This document shows, piece by piece, positions 44,326 to 53,753 of a DNA stretch of 64,000 bases. The DNA lies in assembly GCA_023395395.1 (NCBI GenBank), contig JAEWZH010000005.1, positions 1-64,000 on the forward strand. Reading direction: 5' to 3'. The notes beneath the pieces are model-generated. The model saw nothing but the letters and a program-made list of their open reading frames with translations. It was not told where the DNA came from and searched no databases. Source of the DNA: Bacteroidota bacterium (GTDB lineage: Bacteria; Bacteroidota; Bacteroidia; Bacteroidales; Porphyromonadaceae). The translations under genes and the position numbers were made by a program. How positions within the stretch are numbered: the first letter of the stretch is position 1; every line of letters begins with the position of its first letter.

Positions 44326-46320
44326 TTACCGCTTGGCATACTCGGCGAGACCGCTCTTGAGCCACTGCACGTAGTTATCGACATTTTTATCAAAACCGTA
44401 GCTAGGCCCGAGGGGAAGCCCGTTGCCATCCAGCATCACATAGAAAGGCTGGGCATTGGCACCAAACTTGACGGTCTGGAGGTGACTCCATCGTTCGCCA
44501 ACCGTCTTGATGGTCTTGGTCTTGTCGCCATCTCTCACCTCGATATACTCGGGAAGACGGGTCTTGTCGTCCACAATCAGAGTGACGAGGATAAACTCAT
44601 CGTCGATGATACTCTTGACCTTTGGATCGGTCCAGACTGATGCTTCCATCTCTCGGCAATTGACACAACCATAACCGGAGAAGTCGATAAGCACAGGTTT
44701 GTGCTCAGCTTGACCCGCACGGATAGCACTCTCATAGTCGTGGTACTTAGGATGGACTTCAGAGTCGTAGAGGTTGAAATCCTGAGTATTGAGCGGTGGC
44801 GCAAAGGCACTGATTGCCTTGAGTGGCGCACCCCATAGCCCCGGCACCATGTAGACTGCAAAGGCGAGGGAGATGATCGCCAAGAACAACCTTGGGATAC
44901 CCACAAATGGCAGGTCGCTATCGTGTGGGAGCTTGAGCTTGCCTAGGAGATAGATGCCCAGCAAAGCGAAGATGACAATCCAAAGGGTGAGGAAAGTCTC
45001 CCTATCAAGGATGCCCCAACCGTAAGCGAGGTCGGCAACGGAGAGGAACTTGAGAGAGAGCGCGAGCTCGAGGAATCCGAGGGTCACCTTGACACTCGTC
45101 ATCCAACCACCACTCTTGGGCATGCTCTGGAGGAAGTTGGGGAATATCGCAAAGAGCGTGAAAGGCAATGCCAAAGCCAGGGCAAAGCCAAACATTCCCA
45201 CCGCAGGCGACAGCAGACTGCCCGATGTCGCAGCCTCTACCAACAAGGTACCGATAATCGGACCTGTGCAGGAGAAGGAGACGAGCGCAAGGGTAAATGC
45301 CATGAAGAAGATACTGATGAGCCCTCCGGTGCTTTCTGCCTTGGCATCCATCTTATTGGTCCACGATTGCGGCAGTACAATCTCAAAGGCGCCAAAGAAG
45401 CTGACGGCAAAGACCACCAGCATGGCGAAGAATATGAGATTAAAGATGGCATTGGTCGCCAGACTATTCAGGGCATTGGCGCCAAAAATTGCCGTAATCA
45501 GTAGCCCCAGTGTGAGGTAAATCACGATAATCGCTGCACCGTAGATAAGGGCATCACGGATGGCTGCTCCACGGCTCTTTGAGCGCTTGAGGAAGAAGCT
45601 CACGGTCATCGGTATCATCGGCCATACGCAAGGGGTGAGGAGGGCGATAAGCCCACCACCAAACCCGAGCAAGAAGATGATAAAGAGAGAGTTGTCGGTA
45701 GCTGAGAGGTTGGCATCGCCATAGGCTTTGAGCTCCTCCGTCACAGGCTTCCAAATATCACCGGTGAATACCTCTGCTGCGGGAGCTACTGCTTGAGTAG
45801 CAGTGCTATCGACTTCTTGGTCGGAGGTAGTCGCTACAGCTGCCATGGTGAGTGGCGTAGTGAGGTTTACGGCAGTCACCTTAAACGCTTCACGAGTAGG
45901 TGGCAAGCAGGTCTCGTCGTTGCAGAGCATGTAGATGAAGTCACCTGCCAATACGAAGTTGGCAGGGTCTTCGATCTGCACCTTCTGGCTAAAGGTCACT
46001 TGCCCATTGTGCCAAGATAGCTCCATGTCGAAATTGGGGTCATACACCTTGGTCGCTGCCTTGCTGGGCTGCAGCTTGTCGAGGAGCTTTACTCCCTTGG
46101 CTCCGTCTAGCTCAACCTGAGTAGCTGTAGGACCTCCCTGAGGCATCTCGACATCGTAGATGTGCCAACCATTTTTGAGCTTTACATCAAAGGTGAGTGT
46201 CACCACTCCATCCTCGGTATTGGAGAGGCTCTGCTTGATGGTCGCTGCGTCGGTGACCATCTGTGCATCCATGCCGGCCCATGGCAGGAGCAATAGTAGT
46301 AGGAATAATAATCTTTTCAT
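44326..46320 (-). CDS. dsbD: Thiol:disulfide interchange protein DsbD
   Basis: Transfers electrons from cytoplasmic thioredoxin across the inner membrane to periplasmic reductases. The 664-aa protein has a signal peptide (MKRLLFLLLLLLPWAG), an N-terminal alpha domain with the redox pair in CNDETC (~132-137), a central membrane domain of about eight helices containing TPCVWPMIPMTVSFF (~228) and the second membrane cysteine in FSCTGPIIGTLL. The C-terminal thioredoxin domain has CVNC (~551-554) where E. coli has CVAC. It lies 6 bp after the pseudouridine synthase gene and is followed by a clear terminator. Confidence 0.95.
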   Translation of the reverse strand: MKRLLFLLLLLLPWAGMDAQMVTDAATIKQSLSNTEDGVVTLTFDVKLKNGWHIYDVEMPQGGPTATQVELDGAKGVKLLDKLQPSKAATKVYDPNFDMELSWHNGQVTFSQKVQIEDPANFVLAGDFIYMLCNDETCLPPTREAFKVTAVNLTTPLTMAAVATTSDQEVDSTATQAVAPAAEVFTGDIWKPVTEELKAYGDANLSATDNSLFIIFLLGFGGGLIALLTPCVWPMIPMTVSFFLKRSKSRGAAIRDALIYGAAIIVIYLTLGLLITAIFGANALNSLATNAIFNLIFFAMLVVFAVSFFGAFEIVLPQSWTNKMDAKAESTGGLISIFFMAFTLALVSFSCTGPIIGTLLVEAATSGSLLSPAVGMFGFALALALPFTLFAIFPNFLQSMPKSGGWMTSVKVTLGFLELALSLKFLSVADLAYGWGILDRETFLTLWIVIFALLGIYLLGKLKLPHDSDLPFVGIPRLFLAIISLAFAVYMVPGLWGAPLKAISAFAPPLNTQDFNLYDSEVHPKYHDYESAIRAGQAEHKPVLIDFSGYGCVNCREMEASVWTDPKVKSIIDDEFILVTLIVDDKTRLPEYIEVRDGDKTKTIKTVGERWSHLQTVKFGANAQPFYVMLDGNGLPLGPSYGFDKNVDNYVQWLKSGLAEYAKR

Positions 46321-46326
46321 AGGTCT

Positions 46327-47235
46327 CTATTTATTGATTTTTTCTTTGAGGTAAGTAAAGTAGTGTGTCGGGAAGGGACGCTCCCACCTGCGGGGTTGTC
46401 CCTCTCCCGGTATGGTCATCTCGAGGGCTATCTGCTCGAGAGCTATCGACTTGTGGGTCTTAAACTGGCTCTTAGAGCGAATATCACCCATGATACTGAG
46501 CCCATTGTCGCCGAATAGCTTGCGGAGCGAGAAAATCCTAGCCCCACTTACATCTGCTTGGACGATGTGGAGTGCTCCATCAGCGCTGCTCTTGTCTACC
46601 CTTATCTGGGCACTGATGATGCGACTCTTTTTGGTATCATCATCGCTCGACGTCGCACTTAGCACTTGCTCCTTCTCCGCTATCTCGCCCTCGACACAGG
46701 CGATAAAGAGCTGGTGGGATACCCTGCGACTAAATTCCTTGACCAATAGCTCCTTTGCCTCTACCGTCTTGGCAAATATGACGAAGCCAGCGGTATTGCG
46801 ATCGAGGCGATTGACCATGAAGAGCTTGGCTCCCTCCTCGCCCTTCTTGTAGTGCTGGGAAAGGGTATAGAGCACGGTCGCTTGACGGTTTTGATGCGAG
46901 GTATTGACGGTGGGGATTCCGTTTTTCTTGTAGACCACTACATACGCACCATTCTCCCACACAATCTCTATCTTGTCGTGTGTAAAGGGCGCCGGGGGAG
47001 TGCCCTTGTGCACCGTCACCACCTGCCCTACACGTATCACTTCAGTCGCCTTGGTCGTCGGCTTGTCCTGTACGGAGACTCGCCCAGAAGCGATAATCTG
47101 CTTTGCTGCCGTGCGGTTGCGACTCGACTTCACCATGATGAAGTCGAGCAAAGGAGACTCCTCCTGTGCTTTGTATTGCTCTTGTACAGGCGTGGGATTG
47201 GTCACCTTTGTCGCCTTTTGTTGCTCCTTTTTCAT
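46327..47235 (-). CDS. RluA/RluD-family pseudouridine synthase with S4 domain
   Basis: Converts uridine to pseudouridine in rRNA or tRNA. The 302-aa protein has a lysine-rich start, an S4 RNA-binding domain (~28-80: LLDFIMVKSSRNRTAAKQII) and a synthase domain. The catalytic Asp is D145 in VNRLDRNTAGFVIFAK. Family members normally have HRLD (RluA type) or GRLD (RsuA type) at this site; asparagine in that position is uncommon. The end is typical (FPTHYFTYLKEKINK). Which nucleotide it modifies cannot be told from sequence. First gene of the pair with dsbD. Confidence 0.88.
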   Translation of the reverse strand: MKKEQQKATKVTNPTPVQEQYKAQEESPLLDFIMVKSSRNRTAAKQIIASGRVSVQDKPTTKATEVIRVGQVVTVHKGTPPAPFTHDKIEIVWENGAYVVVYKKNGIPTVNTSHQNRQATVLYTLSQHYKKGEEGAKLFMVNRLDRNTAGFVIFAKTVEAKELLVKEFSRRVSHQLFIACVEGEIAEKEQVLSATSSDDDTKKSRIISAQIRVDKSSADGALHIVQADVSGARIFSLRKLFGDNGLSIMGDIRSKSQFKTHKSIALEQIALEMTIPGEGQPRRWERPFPTHYFTYLKEKINK

Positions 47236-47260
47236 GCGTCAATATCACGTTATTAGTGGG

Positions 47261-47268
47261 CAAATATA
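47261..47268 (-). promoter_or_regulatory. Predicted -7 element for the pseudouridine synthase-dsbD unit
   Basis: TATATTTG on the minus strand, 25 bp ahead of the ATG. The place of a -33 element is occupied by the susD terminator stem; no TTTG is found there. Confidence 0.4.
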
Positions 47269-47308
47269 CCAAAAAAGGTGGCTACGCACACGAGCGTAGC
47301 CACCTTTC
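47268..47308 (-). terminator. Terminator of the second susC-susD pair
   Basis: AAAGGTGGCTACGC pairs perfectly with GCGTAGCCACCTTT around a 6-nt loop (47274-47307). On the minus strand it is followed by TTT, completing a U-rich tail. It starts 22 bp past the susD stop. Confidence 0.88.
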
Positions 47309-47329
47309 AACGTTTGTCACGGGCATGGA

Positions 47330-48952
47330 TTACTCTCCAGCCTTGGCGTAGCCTGGAGTCTGCTCAAGCAATTTCTCCTTCCCTAGGAGGGTCTTATCGA
47401 GTGGCCATAGGAGCTTGTGGCTCTCGGTTGCTTGATTGAGCAGAGGAGTCTTACCGAAGTTGCCCTCTGGAGTAAATACCAATGGGGTACCATTCTTGGT
47501 AAGAGTCATGCGACGAAGATCCCACCAGCGCTGACCCTCTTGGATAAACTCCTTATCCTTTTCCTTGAGGATAGCCAGCTCGTTTTGGGTAAAGTCTCCG
47601 GCGGTATAACCATAAGTAGCTACATTCCAATTCGCGCCGTATGCACGCTCACGTACAAGGTTGATGTACTTCACCACGTCTCCATCATTGCCCTCATAAT
47701 TGGCAATCTCGGCAAGCGATAGATACACCCATGGGAGGCGATACAGGATGTAGTCGCCATCAAATACACGGTCACCGGACGAATTGATGCTACCGATATT
47801 CTTCTGGGTATGGAGACCGTAAAGGGTAAGGTTGCCATCTGCATCCTTGAGGAATGATGGGTAGAAAGTCGCATTGCGACGGGTATCCTCGGCATCAAAC
47901 TGGTTGTACATCTCGTGGATATACTCGTAAGCCATGGTGAAGCCCCTCTTTACGTTGAGCGGGTCATTCCACCTTGTGCCATCGGCACGGTAACCATTGG
48001 CACTTACTGCACCGGTATCACCTGAATAGGTCCAGTAACCATTGTGGTTGGTAGCCTCACCCTCTTGGAATCGGATGGCAATGATGACCTCCTTATTGCC
48101 CTTATTATTGGTGGCAAATATATTGGTAAACTGGCTCTCCAAACCCAGACCGTAATTGGTGAGAAGGCTATTGAGGTGCTGCTTGGCAATCGAAAGGTCG
48201 GCAGGGTTGGCAGCATTGTCGCCAATAGACACCTTGCCATTCCAGAGATACACATCGGCTGCGAGCGCCTCTGTGGCGGCCTTTGACCAGTAGCCCTTCT
48301 TGGCTCCTCGGCTGTATGGGTCGAAGCTGGTCTGACTGCCAAAGAGCTCGAGGGACTTCGTGAGGTCGCTTTTGATCTGAGCCATCACCTCACTTGGCTT
48401 GGCTTGTGGCATGTAGAGCTTCTGTGGGTCTAGCTCTCCATCGATGACTGCGACATCCAGACGGAGTGGCACGCCACCCCAATTGCGATAGAGGTCGAAG
48501 TAATAGAACGCCCTGAGACCATAAGCCTGTGCCATGATGAAATTGCGCTTTGCCTCGTCCATCTCTACCAGAGGGGCACGAGCGATAAGCAGATTACAAT
48601 TGATGATACGACCAAAGATATTGGCGTAGTTGGTCACACCTGTGTGATCGGCATCAAAATTCTGTAGGCGGATATCACCGCCTGTCGTAGTCATACCATC
48701 GGAACTGGTACCATCGACATAGATACCTGAGCGTAGCTCACCGAAGGTAATGGTGTGGGTGCCGTAGTGACCACGCAGACTGCTGTGTAGACCATCTGCA
48801 TAGCCCACCACGTGTGCCTCTGACTTCCAGTAGTTACGACTTCCGTAGTAATCCTCCGGACCGAGGTCTAAGGGATCCTTCTGACAAGAAGTGGACATCC
48901 CTACCAGGGCAATAGCTGCCACCGGCAATAGAGCATACTTTATCTTATTCAT
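47330..48952 (-). CDS. SusD/RagB-family nutrient-binding lipoprotein (second pair)
   Basis: A 540-aa lipoprotein with lipobox MSTSCQKDPLDLGPEDYY. The helical core contains AQAYGLRAFYYFDLYRNWGG with VPL, and the C-terminal signature reads EKDKEFIQEGQRWWDLRRMT. It is 14 bp after its SusC partner. No enzyme or extra lipoprotein follows, so unlike the first pair it is a stand-alone uptake system; the substrate is not predictable. Confidence 0.93.
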   Translation of the reverse strand: MNKIKYALLPVAAIALVGMSTSCQKDPLDLGPEDYYGSRNYWKSEAHVVGYADGLHSSLRGHYGTHTITFGELRSGIYVDGTSSDGMTTTGGDIRLQNFDADHTGVTNYANIFGRIINCNLLIARAPLVEMDEAKRNFIMAQAYGLRAFYYFDLYRNWGGVPLRLDVAVIDGELDPQKLYMPQAKPSEVMAQIKSDLTKSLELFGSQTSFDPYSRGAKKGYWSKAATEALAADVYLWNGKVSIGDNAANPADLSIAKQHLNSLLTNYGLGLESQFTNIFATNNKGNKEVIIAIRFQEGEATNHNGYWTYSGDTGAVSANGYRADGTRWNDPLNVKRGFTMAYEYIHEMYNQFDAEDTRRNATFYPSFLKDADGNLTLYGLHTQKNIGSINSSGDRVFDGDYILYRLPWVYLSLAEIANYEGNDGDVVKYINLVRERAYGANWNVATYGYTAGDFTQNELAILKEKDKEFIQEGQRWWDLRRMTLTKNGTPLVFTPEGNFGKTPLLNQATESHKLLWPLDKTLLGKEKLLEQTPGYAKAGE

Positions 48953-48966
48953 ATTACTATCACTGA

Positions 48967-51900
48967 TTAGAATGTAAGATTAAGACCGAATAGCACTGTA
49001 CGTGGCAATGAATAGCCAGTACCTGATGCTACACCACCTGTACGCATCCTCTCTGGAGTAGCCACCTTGGCTCCTACGAGGTAGCCGAGATTTTGCCCGG
49101 TGACAGAGAGCTCGATACGCTTAGCTGCTACCTTCTCTACGATGCTCTGAGGAAGAGCATAAGTGAGTGACAGCTCACGGAATGCCAGGTAATCACCTCT
49201 ATAAGCAAAGAGATCAGAGTTACGGTGGAAGTTAGCCACTCCCAACATATCTGCATACACATACTTTGGATACTTTGCATTAGGATTTTCCGGAGTCCAG
49301 GTATTGAAGACCATATCGATGGTATTGTAGGTACCCTGTGCTGCTCCTATATACCACGGCGTGGTATTGTCATAGTTCCAGAAACCTAGGGCGTAGTCTA
49401 CAGCCAGATATAGGCGGAAGCCCTTCCAACTCATCGTAGAGGTCATACCTCCGGTCCAGTGAGGCATAGCATTGCCGAATACCTCTTGGTCAAATGAGTC
49501 GATCTTACCATCGCCATTGATATCCTTCCATCTCATATCACCGGGGGTGATGAGGATACCATTTCTGCGCTGTGCATCGGTGAGCTGTGCCCAAGCAGCC
49601 GGGGTGTAAGCCTTCTTTCCTTGGACATTACCCTCTACGGTACCACCGGGATAAGCAGCATTAATCTCCTCATCTGTTTGGAAAATACCCATCGACCTAT
49701 AGCCTACTACCACCCAAGGCTCCTGACCCTCTTGATAGCCACCTACCCATCGTAGAACGTTGCCATTGCCTGTGTAGATTTGCTGGCCTCCCTGGCGATT
49801 GAGGTCTAGACCATTATCGGGGAGCTGGACAATCTTATTCCTATTGTAGGAAATATTACCACCAATCTGCCAAGTAAAGTCGTTGGTCTTGATAGGTGTA
49901 CCGGAGATTTCCAACTCGACACCGCGGTTGCGGAACTTACCATTGTTATTCGTGATGCTGGAGAATCCGGATGTAGGAGGCAAGTCAAATGCCGCATACT
50001 TATCCGAAGTCAAACGGTCATAGTAGGTGATATTGGTATTGAGCCTATTAGCGAAGAAACTCATGTCTGCACCAATCTCAAAGGTGCGGGTCTTCTCCCA
50101 GCGAAGCGTAGGATTAGGCAAAGCACCAATCAAGAAACCGGTATTACCATTGTACTTAGCTGAGCCATAGCTCCCCTGTAGAGTGTAGGCACCGATACCG
50201 GAGGCGTTGCCATTGATACCGTAGGAGACGCGTAGCTTACCAAAGCTGAGCCAAGGCATCGCCTCCTTTACAAAGTCTTCGTTGCCAAAGAGCCAACCGG
50301 CAGAGACGCCTGGGAAGAAACCCCAACGGTTGTCTAGCAGTGAAGAGTAACCATCCTGACGGAATACTACGCTAGCGAGATACTTGCTGTCGTACTCATA
50401 GTTGAGCCTACCGAAGTAGGATAAGATACGGTACCTGCTGTGACCGCTATCGATAGAGCGCTTACCCTCATCAGTGAGTGTAAGACCAAGATCCATAAAG
50501 TCATCGGTAGGTGCACCGCTACCTTCGGCATAGAATCCCTTGTAGCGATCCTCATAAAACTCCATACCGAGCATGGCATCCACAGAGTGCTTGCCAAAGT
50601 ACTTATTGAAGTTGAACACACCATTGTAGGTCTGTGCGAGATTACGATCAAAGCTGGCCCAAGTCTCGCGACCACGCTGCCAAGCAGTGCCCTGCTGATT
50701 GGTGATTCTATCCTTATTGAAGCCCTCGTAGAAGCCCTCGCTATAGTACCAGTTGCCGGTGAGGGTGAGCTTGAGATAGTCGGTAAACTTGATGTCTAGC
50801 GACTGAATCATCGTAAACTTGTCGGTCTGATTGTCGCGTATCCACTTCTCCGGCTGGAAGAGCTGGTTACCGTCACCTTGGTTAGGACCTAGGAGTAGAT
50901 TGCCCTCCTCATCCTCATAGCGAGCGGTGGTAGGCACGGAGTTGATACGACCGAAGTAGTTCTCCTCGCTACCTTGTGAGCCCGGCATGGAATTCCAGTT
51001 GGCACGGTTGAAGTTGAAGTTGCTACGAGCGGTCAGCCAAGGCTTGATATTGTAGCTACCGTTGAATACAAAGCTGTAGCGCTTGTAAAACGAAGTGACA
51101 GGAAGACCCTGAGCGTGATTGTAACCCAGACCGGCGTAATAGGAGCCCTTGTCGTTACCTCCCGATAGACTCACATTGTAGTCTTGAGTCATAGAAGGAT
51201 TGACGAAGTTGTAATCCTGTGGGAAGGTCTCCTTGTACATCAAGGTCTTATCAGAGATAGGGTCCTTCATCGTCTGCCAACCCTTGGTGAGGAGGTCGTC
51301 GTACTCAGTCTTGTACTCCATGAGGTTCCACCTCATGCCCGGGCCATACACGTTGCCTGTTCCCATTGGGGTAGCTCCCGTAAGGTTGGCCTTTGGTGCC
51401 CATGGCGTGATGTTATAAGCCCTACGCATCCAAGTGATATAATCCTTCGCACCGAGGAACTTGTGGGGGAAGACTGCATAATTGAGACCGATACGTGCCT
51501 TCACATTGATTTCACCCACGCCGGCCTTACCGCTCTTGGTGGTCACAAGGATTACACCATTGGCAGCGCGAGCACCATAAAGCGCAGTAGCACCGGCATC
51601 CTTAAGCATACTCATGCTCTCAATATCATTAGGATTGATATCTGAGAGACTGCCACGTAGCTGACCATCCACAAGTACAAGCGGTGAGCCGCTACCATCG
51701 AGGTTGGTACCTCCACGGAGTACAATCTGCGGAGTGGCGCCGGGGTTACCCGAAGCCTGTATTACACGCAGACCTGATACAGCTCCGGAGAGAGCCTGTG
51801 CAGGATTGGAGTAGACACCGGTAGTCAGTTTTTCGGTATTCACATTGGCGATAGAGCTGGTCACCTTAGCTCGGCTCTGCTTACCACCGTAACCGGTCAC

Positions 51901-52290
51901 CACCACCTCCTGAAGGAGCTCATTGTCCTCTTGTAGTACGATTCGGAGGTCGGTTTGACCGTTAATCGCTACCGACACGGTCTTCATACCGACGTAGGAA
52001 ACCTCAATGGTGCCATCGCTAGGCACATTGGCAAGCGTAAACTCACCATCGAGATTGGTCTGTGCGCCCTTGGATTTATCCCCCTTGAGCACCACTGTTG
52101 CACCGATCACTGGCTCATTGAAGGTAGCGTCTACTACCACACCCTTCACGGTAATCGTTTTGGCTTGTACTTCCGCTGTCGACACACTCGAAGAGTATGT
52201 AACTGCCTGAGTCTCAATACCCCCCCCTACAAAGAGGATAGCACCAAGGCTCAGTGGAAGAAGTGCCTTAAGACATACACCTCTTTTCAT
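48967..52290 (-). CDS. SusC/RagA-family TonB-dependent transporter (second pair)
   Basis: An 1107-aa outer-membrane transporter. After the signal peptide (MKRGVCLKALLPLSLGAILF) there is a carboxypeptidase-like domain (VVVDATFNEPVIGATVVLKG; IEVSYVGMKTVSVAING), the TonB-box region (LLQEVVVTGYGGKQ), and the plug with the SusC motif (LKDAGATALYGARAANGVIL). The barrel ends LPRTVLFGLNLTF. A well-placed promoter lies upstream and a strong terminator after the partner susD, so the pair is a complete two-gene operon. Confidence 0.94.
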   Translation of the reverse strand: MKRGVCLKALLPLSLGAILFVGGGIETQAVTYSSSVSTAEVQAKTITVKGVVVDATFNEPVIGATVVLKGDKSKGAQTNLDGEFTLANVPSDGTIEVSYVGMKTVSVAINGQTDLRIVLQEDNELLQEVVVTGYGGKQSRAKVTSSIANVNTEKLTTGVYSNPAQALSGAVSGLRVIQASGNPGATPQIVLRGGTNLDGSGSPLVLVDGQLRGSLSDINPNDIESMSMLKDAGATALYGARAANGVILVTTKSGKAGVGEINVKARIGLNYAVFPHKFLGAKDYITWMRRAYNITPWAPKANLTGATPMGTGNVYGPGMRWNLMEYKTEYDDLLTKGWQTMKDPISDKTLMYKETFPQDYNFVNPSMTQDYNVSLSGGNDKGSYYAGLGYNHAQGLPVTSFYKRYSFVFNGSYNIKPWLTARSNFNFNRANWNSMPGSQGSEENYFGRINSVPTTARYEDEEGNLLLGPNQGDGNQLFQPEKWIRDNQTDKFTMIQSLDIKFTDYLKLTLTGNWYYSEGFYEGFNKDRITNQQGTAWQRGRETWASFDRNLAQTYNGVFNFNKYFGKHSVDAMLGMEFYEDRYKGFYAEGSGAPTDDFMDLGLTLTDEGKRSIDSGHSRYRILSYFGRLNYEYDSKYLASVVFRQDGYSSLLDNRWGFFPGVSAGWLFGNEDFVKEAMPWLSFGKLRVSYGINGNASGIGAYTLQGSYGSAKYNGNTGFLIGALPNPTLRWEKTRTFEIGADMSFFANRLNTNITYYDRLTSDKYAAFDLPPTSGFSSITNNNGKFRNRGVELEISGTPIKTNDFTWQIGGNISYNRNKIVQLPDNGLDLNRQGGQQIYTGNGNVLRWVGGYQEGQEPWVVVGYRSMGIFQTDEEINAAYPGGTVEGNVQGKKAYTPAAWAQLTDAQRRNGILITPGDMRWKDINGDGKIDSFDQEVFGNAMPHWTGGMTSTMSWKGFRLYLAVDYALGFWNYDNTTPWYIGAAQGTYNTIDMVFNTWTPENPNAKYPKYVYADMLGVANFHRNSDLFAYRGDYLAFRELSLTYALPQSIVEKVAAKRIELSVTGQNLGYLVGAKVATPERMRTGGVASGTGYSLPRTVLFGLNLTF

Positions 52291-52400
52291 AAACCATAAA
52301 AAATAAGTTCTTACAAAACACCTAAAATCATTGTTGAATAAGGCACATCTACCTAAATAAAAAAGATCACAGATTTAGCCCATTCTTTATGAAATTCATC

Positions 52401-52432
52401 CAAAGATAGGAAAATATTTCACAATAAACAAA
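52401..52432 (-). promoter_or_regulatory. Predicted promoter for the second susC-susD pair
   Basis: TTTG at 52432-52429, 20 bp spacer, TATCTTTG at 52408-52401 on the minus strand, giving a start near 52395 and a ~105-nt leader. No sigma/anti-sigma genes or hybrid regulator are next to it. Confidence 0.75.
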
Positions 52433-52551
52433 CCTCCGAACAAAACTTATTGCAAAAATATCAATACAGCCGTCTCAGGAGAGGAAGCCAAGCGAAGAGG
52501 GAAGAGAAGAGTCTCTTTGAGAAATAAGCTGGGGGAAATTAAAACAAAGAA

Positions 52552-52593
52552 AGAGGTGGTAGCGCAAAAATCAATTTTGACACTTCCACCTCT
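52552..52593 (-). terminator. Terminator after the glycosyltransferase-like gene
   Basis: AGAGGTGG (52552-52559) pairs with CCACCTCT (52586-52593); the 26-nt interior has a smaller partial pairing (CAAAAATC/AATTTTG). On the minus strand it is followed by TTCTTTGTTTT. It would end the DUF2589 cluster transcript. The rest of 52433-52738 holds nothing recognisable. Confidence 0.6.
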
Positions 52594-52738
52594 CGGTTAA
52601 GATAACCAAACCTAGGTCTCTCCCACTCTATCCTCTCTCTTAAACAAAAGGAACGTGCACTTCAACACCTAAGCGAACTAAGTTTAGAAATCATTCTCTT
52701 GGTTGCAAGATAAGACTTTTTTTCGTATTATCCAAATT

Positions 52739-53611
52739 TTAATCCAGATATTTAGCCACAACAGGGACTCGTCTCAAGTCTTCGGCACAAAACCGAAAGT
52801 CCTCGAATAGCCTATCGACGAGATCACGACACAATTCATCGGCGCGCTCCTTGGACCTCCTGATAGGTTCTTTTTCACCCCAGAAGTGTGTAAATAATTG
52901 CTGATCATCCAGTCTATTGAAATCAAGAAAAGCTTTGACCTCTACCCCAGACCTTTGAGCGCAGATAGAGAGCAGCCTCTGTTCGGCAAAAACCATCTGG
53001 CTTATATTTTCTTTGGGAAGATCATAATTATTACGCATAAATTCAAAAGCACAAGAGGTGTAATAATCCTTGAGATTTGAATTTCCGAAATATAGGAGCG
53101 CTGTATTGGAGGGCAATACACTCCAATCCCATAGAGGGTCAAAATGGTAGTTGGGCGGGATTTTAAGGAGCTCTTTGGGGAGATAGATGTCACCGCTTAT
53201 CGCCTCTTTATGGATGCAGGTAACCCCCTCTTTGTCAATCAACTTGTCGAGGCTTCCCCAGACAATCATATCGGTATCTATCATGACGCATGGGCAATCC
53301 ATATCCCTAAGCGCATAGAGCTTGGAGGCAGCCCAAAAGACGGAAAAGTTAATCGGGTCTTCGATACTATCGAGGAGCGTTGTATCGATTCCGGCATCCC
53401 AGACAAAGGTCATATTTTGGGACTCATACAGCTCCAATCCTTTCGTGTCAGTGTACAGCTTAATCGGACCGTTGTGAAAACGCCATTGCAGAGCCGACAT
53501 GATAGTCCCCAACAATTCAAAATCGTGAATATAAGGGACACCGCCACGCTCCACCGTGGGTCGCGTATGGGTGATATGAAACCCGGTCAAACGGTTGTCA
53601 CACTTTTTCAT
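52739..53611 (-). CDS. Glycosyltransferase-like protein (GT-A fold, DxD motif)
   Basis: About 290 aa from MKKCDNRLTGFHIT (an ATG at 53626 adds five residues). A candidate nucleotide-sugar site, CVMIDTDMIVWGSLDKL, contains a DxD motif, preceded by FWAASKLYALRDMDCP and followed by PSNTALLYFGNSNLKDYYT. The overall pattern is that of small GT-A transferases for surface polysaccharide, and I recall similar proteins filed under DUF6734; the exact family is uncertain. There is no signal peptide or membrane helix. It lies at the end of the DUF2589 cluster after a ~140-bp gap, so it may or may not be part of it. Confidence 0.6.
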   Translation of the reverse strand: MKKCDNRLTGFHITHTRPTVERGGVPYIHDFELLGTIMSALQWRFHNGPIKLYTDTKGLELYESQNMTFVWDAGIDTTLLDSIEDPINFSVFWAASKLYALRDMDCPCVMIDTDMIVWGSLDKLIDKEGVTCIHKEAISGDIYLPKELLKIPPNYHFDPLWDWSVLPSNTALLYFGNSNLKDYYTSCAFEFMRNNYDLPKENISQMVFAEQRLLSICAQRSGVEVKAFLDFNRLDDQQLFTHFWGEKEPIRRSKERADELCRDLVDRLFEDFRFCAEDLRRVPVVAKYLD

Positions 53612-53753
53612 TTCCTTCCAAAGCAAATTTAGCGTACGGAGTCCACAGACTAGGTTTGGACTCCTTATCCATTGTCATCGCCTCTTCGCTCGATAAGGAG
53701 GCCTACTTTCTACTGATCGAGCTTTCTTCACCTCCTTTACTCCTTTATCTATC

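Noticed and set aside
52739..53611. Functional link of the glycosyltransferase-like gene to the DUF2589 cluster
   Set aside because: It is on the same strand but separated by ~140 bp with no shared motif; kept as a neighbour only.
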